Positions 25,160 to 26,561 of a DNA stretch of 26,561 bases are shown piece by piece. Location of the stretch: positions 1-26,561 of the forward strand of contig JBMFVX010000032.1 in the NCBI GenBank assembly GCA_049965775.1, in the 5' to 3' direction. Position 1 is the first letter of the stretch. Every line of letters starts with the position of its first letter. The DNA comes from JABEVB01 sp049965775. GTDB lineage: Bacteria; Planctomycetota; Phycisphaerae; WQYP01. Made by a program: the position numbers and the translations under genes. The notes under the pieces are model-generated. The model was not told the origin of the DNA, searched no databases, and worked only from the letters and a program-made list of their open reading frames with translations.

Positions 25160-26233
25160 TTAGCGAGCGCAAGGCAGTTCTTTGACCAGAATCTTCTTGC
25201 CCGCCAACGCCAGCCCCGCATGCTCGGCCGGTATCTGCAGCCACTGATTCCGCCACCGCACGCACCAGTCTTGGCCCACCACACGCGATTCATGCACGCA
25301 TAGAACATCCTGTAACTTCATCTCCGGCGGCATCACCCGCTGTATATTGATCCCGCAACGCGGCTCCACGGCATACCGACGGTTCAAATCCGCCAGAAAG
25401 AACCGCTCCAACAGGGCATTGGCCTGATTCATATCCGAGATGTTCCGCAACCGTAATTCCTTGACCAGCCGATCCTGGAACAGCGCATGACGCCTTTCAA
25501 CACGCCCTTTGGCCTGAGGACTCCGGGCACAGATCAATTCCACCTGCAACGCCTTCATTGCTCGACCAAACTGCGTCGGTTGTTCCGGATGATCCTCATC
25601 CCGATAAATGCTATGCCGATCCACGTATACACTCCGGGGAAGCCCATGCTTCTTCACCCACTGGCCCATCGCATCAAACGCTGCTGCCGTAGTCTCCGCA
25701 GCGTAAAAACGGGCATAGACATGGTTCGTCGCATCGTCAATCAGCACCATCAGCACACACCACGAAGCTCGCCCCTCAAACCAGTCGTGATGCGATACAT
25801 CCATCTGTATCATGCTGCCGAAGCTCGAACGTCGCTCTCGCCGCTGGCGGTGCCTGCTGCGGTGCCGACGCCGCTGCCATAGATGCCTTTCCTTCAATAG
25901 CGACACCAGCGTATCAGGACTCACCGAAAGCCCTTCTTCCGAGAGCTTCTCGCAGGCCAATGTCGGGCCAAAATCCGAATACTGCTCCTGATGACGCTTT
26001 ACAATCCGTTGGCGCAATTCCTCCGCCAGTCTCCGATTGCTGACTCGCCCGCGTAACCCATGAATCAGCCCGGCATCGCCTCGCGATTTGTACCGCTTCC
26101 AGAGCCGACGAGCCTGACGAACTGACACATCAATCAGCTCCGCAGCCGCTATCACCGTTACCTCGTTACATTCAACCCTATGCATTGCATCCAGTCGAAC
26201 CCGTTCTTTAGCCGACATTCGTAGTTCTTCCAT
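25160..26233 (-). CDS. DDE transposase, ISNCY/IS1202-like
   Basis: The 357-residue protein starts with a helix-turn-helix domain (about 7-65) with VIAAAELIDVSVRQARRLWK and GLIHGLRGRVSNRR, typical of ISNCY/IS1202-type transposases. The integrase core follows: D145 in IQMDVSHHDWFEG, D205 in VYVDRHSIY and E246 in GRVERRHALFQDRL, so the DDE triad is complete. The C-terminal region has WCVRWRNQWLQIP, then stops after KKILVKELPCAR. From memory many relatives continue for several tens of residues, so the C-terminus may be truncated. ATG 26233 is used; ATG 26218 is also possible, with GGAAG eight bases before it. It lies upstream of the ECF sigma gene on the same strand. Confidence 0.88.
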   Translation of the reverse strand: MEELRMSAKERVRLDAMHRVECNEVTVIAAAELIDVSVRQARRLWKRYKSRGDAGLIHGLRGRVSNRRLAEELRQRIVKRHQEQYSDFGPTLACEKLSEEGLSVSPDTLVSLLKERHLWQRRRHRSRHRQRRERRSSFGSMIQMDVSHHDWFEGRASWCVLMVLIDDATNHVYARFYAAETTAAAFDAMGQWVKKHGLPRSVYVDRHSIYRDEDHPEQPTQFGRAMKALQVELICARSPQAKGRVERRHALFQDRLVKELRLRNISDMNQANALLERFFLADLNRRYAVEPRCGINIQRVMPPEMKLQDVLCVHESRVVGQDWCVRWRNQWLQIPAEHAGLALAGKKILVKELPCAR

Positions 26234-26259
26234 TCTGCCTGGTATACACCAGACTTGTA

Positions 26260-26302
26260 GGTGACACTTCTAATTCGACTAAGGGGTGACAATTCTACTT
26301 CG
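26260..26302. repeat. Tandem 18 bp direct repeats next to the transposase start
   Basis: GGTGACACTTCTAATTCG (26260-26277) and GGTGACAATTCTACTTCG (26285-26302) match at 16 of 18 positions with a period of 25 bp. They lie 27 to 69 bases upstream of the transposase ATG. They could be transposase binding sites at the right end of the insertion sequence. I found no copy or inverse copy in the left flank. Confidence 0.6.
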
Positions 26303-26427
26303 GTACAACAATCCTTTATCGTATCTTCTTGCCCGCGATTGGCGGATGCGTTAGATTAATTCCGTGGTCATTATTAGTGGGTAAAATAAAGAGTCACTAC
26401 TGTCCGGTCATAAGTCAAATAAATACC

Positions 26428-26561
26428 ATGAGTTACGATCATGCGGTGTTTGATGTTGCATGCCCTGAGTTGAAAAAAGCTGAATTATTGGGGTTTTTTC
26501 GAGAATCGTGACGCCGACAATTTGAAGTATTTTGTTCATGTCCTGCGGCAGTTGGTGTCGC
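26428..26561 (+). pseudogene. Partial, possibly frameshifted ORF at the right edge
   Basis: Frame one from the ATG at 26428 reads MSYDHAVFDVACPELKKAEL and stops at 26509-26511. A second frame continues open to the window end (ENRDADNLKYFVHVLRQLVS). The two frames can be joined by a -1 shift at GGGGTTTTTT (26490-26499). The joined product looks protein-like but matches no family I can name. No ribosome binding site precedes the ATG. The stretch between the insertion sequence and this ORF (26307-26427) is AT-rich and shows no gene. This may be a broken gene, a programmed frameshift, or a chance ORF. Confidence 0.3.

Larger units (their letters stand above)
25107..26306 (-). mobile_element. Insertion sequence, ISNCY/IS1202-like, ends uncertain
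   Basis: The element consists of one transposase gene plus flanks. The right boundary probably lies in or just after the tandem repeats at 26260-26302. The left boundary is not certain. The only inverted match found between the flanks is GTACCG (25107-25112) with CGGTAC (26301-26306), which is too short to prove ends. The given limits use that match and should be read as approximate. Confidence 0.35.

Overview
The window reads as chromosomal DNA of a GC-rich bacterium, most likely a member of the Planctomycetota and perhaps of the class Phycisphaerae. This placement is an inference. It rests on a dcw-type (division and cell wall) cluster that keeps ftsW, ftsI, ftsL and ftsQ-like genes but has no ftsA or ftsZ after ftsQ, on a signal peptidase I carrying large insertions, and on a short anti-sigma gene paired with an ECF sigma factor. 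The peptidoglycan genes predict a meso-diaminopimelate type wall, because MurE carries a DNPR motif.

Left part (1-4054): a tRNA-Arg(CCT), a secreted protein of unknown function, a RidA-family enamine/imine deaminase, scpB (chromosome segregation), an ABC-2 type permease with no visible ATPase partner, and an acylphosphatase. All except scpB are on the minus strand. Middle-left (4055-8259): a noncoding stretch with a good sigma-70 type promoter leads into lpd (dihydrolipoyl dehydrogenase). It is followed by a very long lepB with a zinc-ribbon insert and a LamG-like insert, and by a small zinc-ribbon protein.

Centre (8260-22603): a plus-strand cell wall and division cluster, preceded by a terminator-like hairpin, a possible 59-residue small gene and an extended -10 promoter. 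The order is ftsL-like, a 50-residue ORF, ftsI, murE, murF, mraY, ftsW, murG, murC, murB, ddl, ftsQ-like. Together these cover most cytoplasmic steps from UDP-MurNAc to lipid II, plus the septal SEDS glycosyltransferase, the class B PBP and two bitopic divisome proteins. murD, which often sits between mraY and ftsW, is absent, and that position holds a 223 bp gap. mraZ and rsmH, the usual genes upstream of ftsL, are also missing.

Right part (22655-26561): a CHASE3-GGDEF diguanylate cyclase and a sigma/anti-sigma pair, all on the minus strand. An insertion sequence with a DDE transposase of the ISNCY/IS1202 type lies immediately upstream of the sigma gene. Tandem 18 bp repeats lie beyond the transposase start. 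The right edge is visibly more AT-rich and contains the beginning of a possibly frameshifted ORF, perhaps part of a second mobile element.

No wholly new defence or mobile system was found. The most unusual items are the 50-residue ORF coupled on both sides between ftsL and ftsI, the composite signal peptidase, the missing murD, and the altered acceptor-side motif in MurG.
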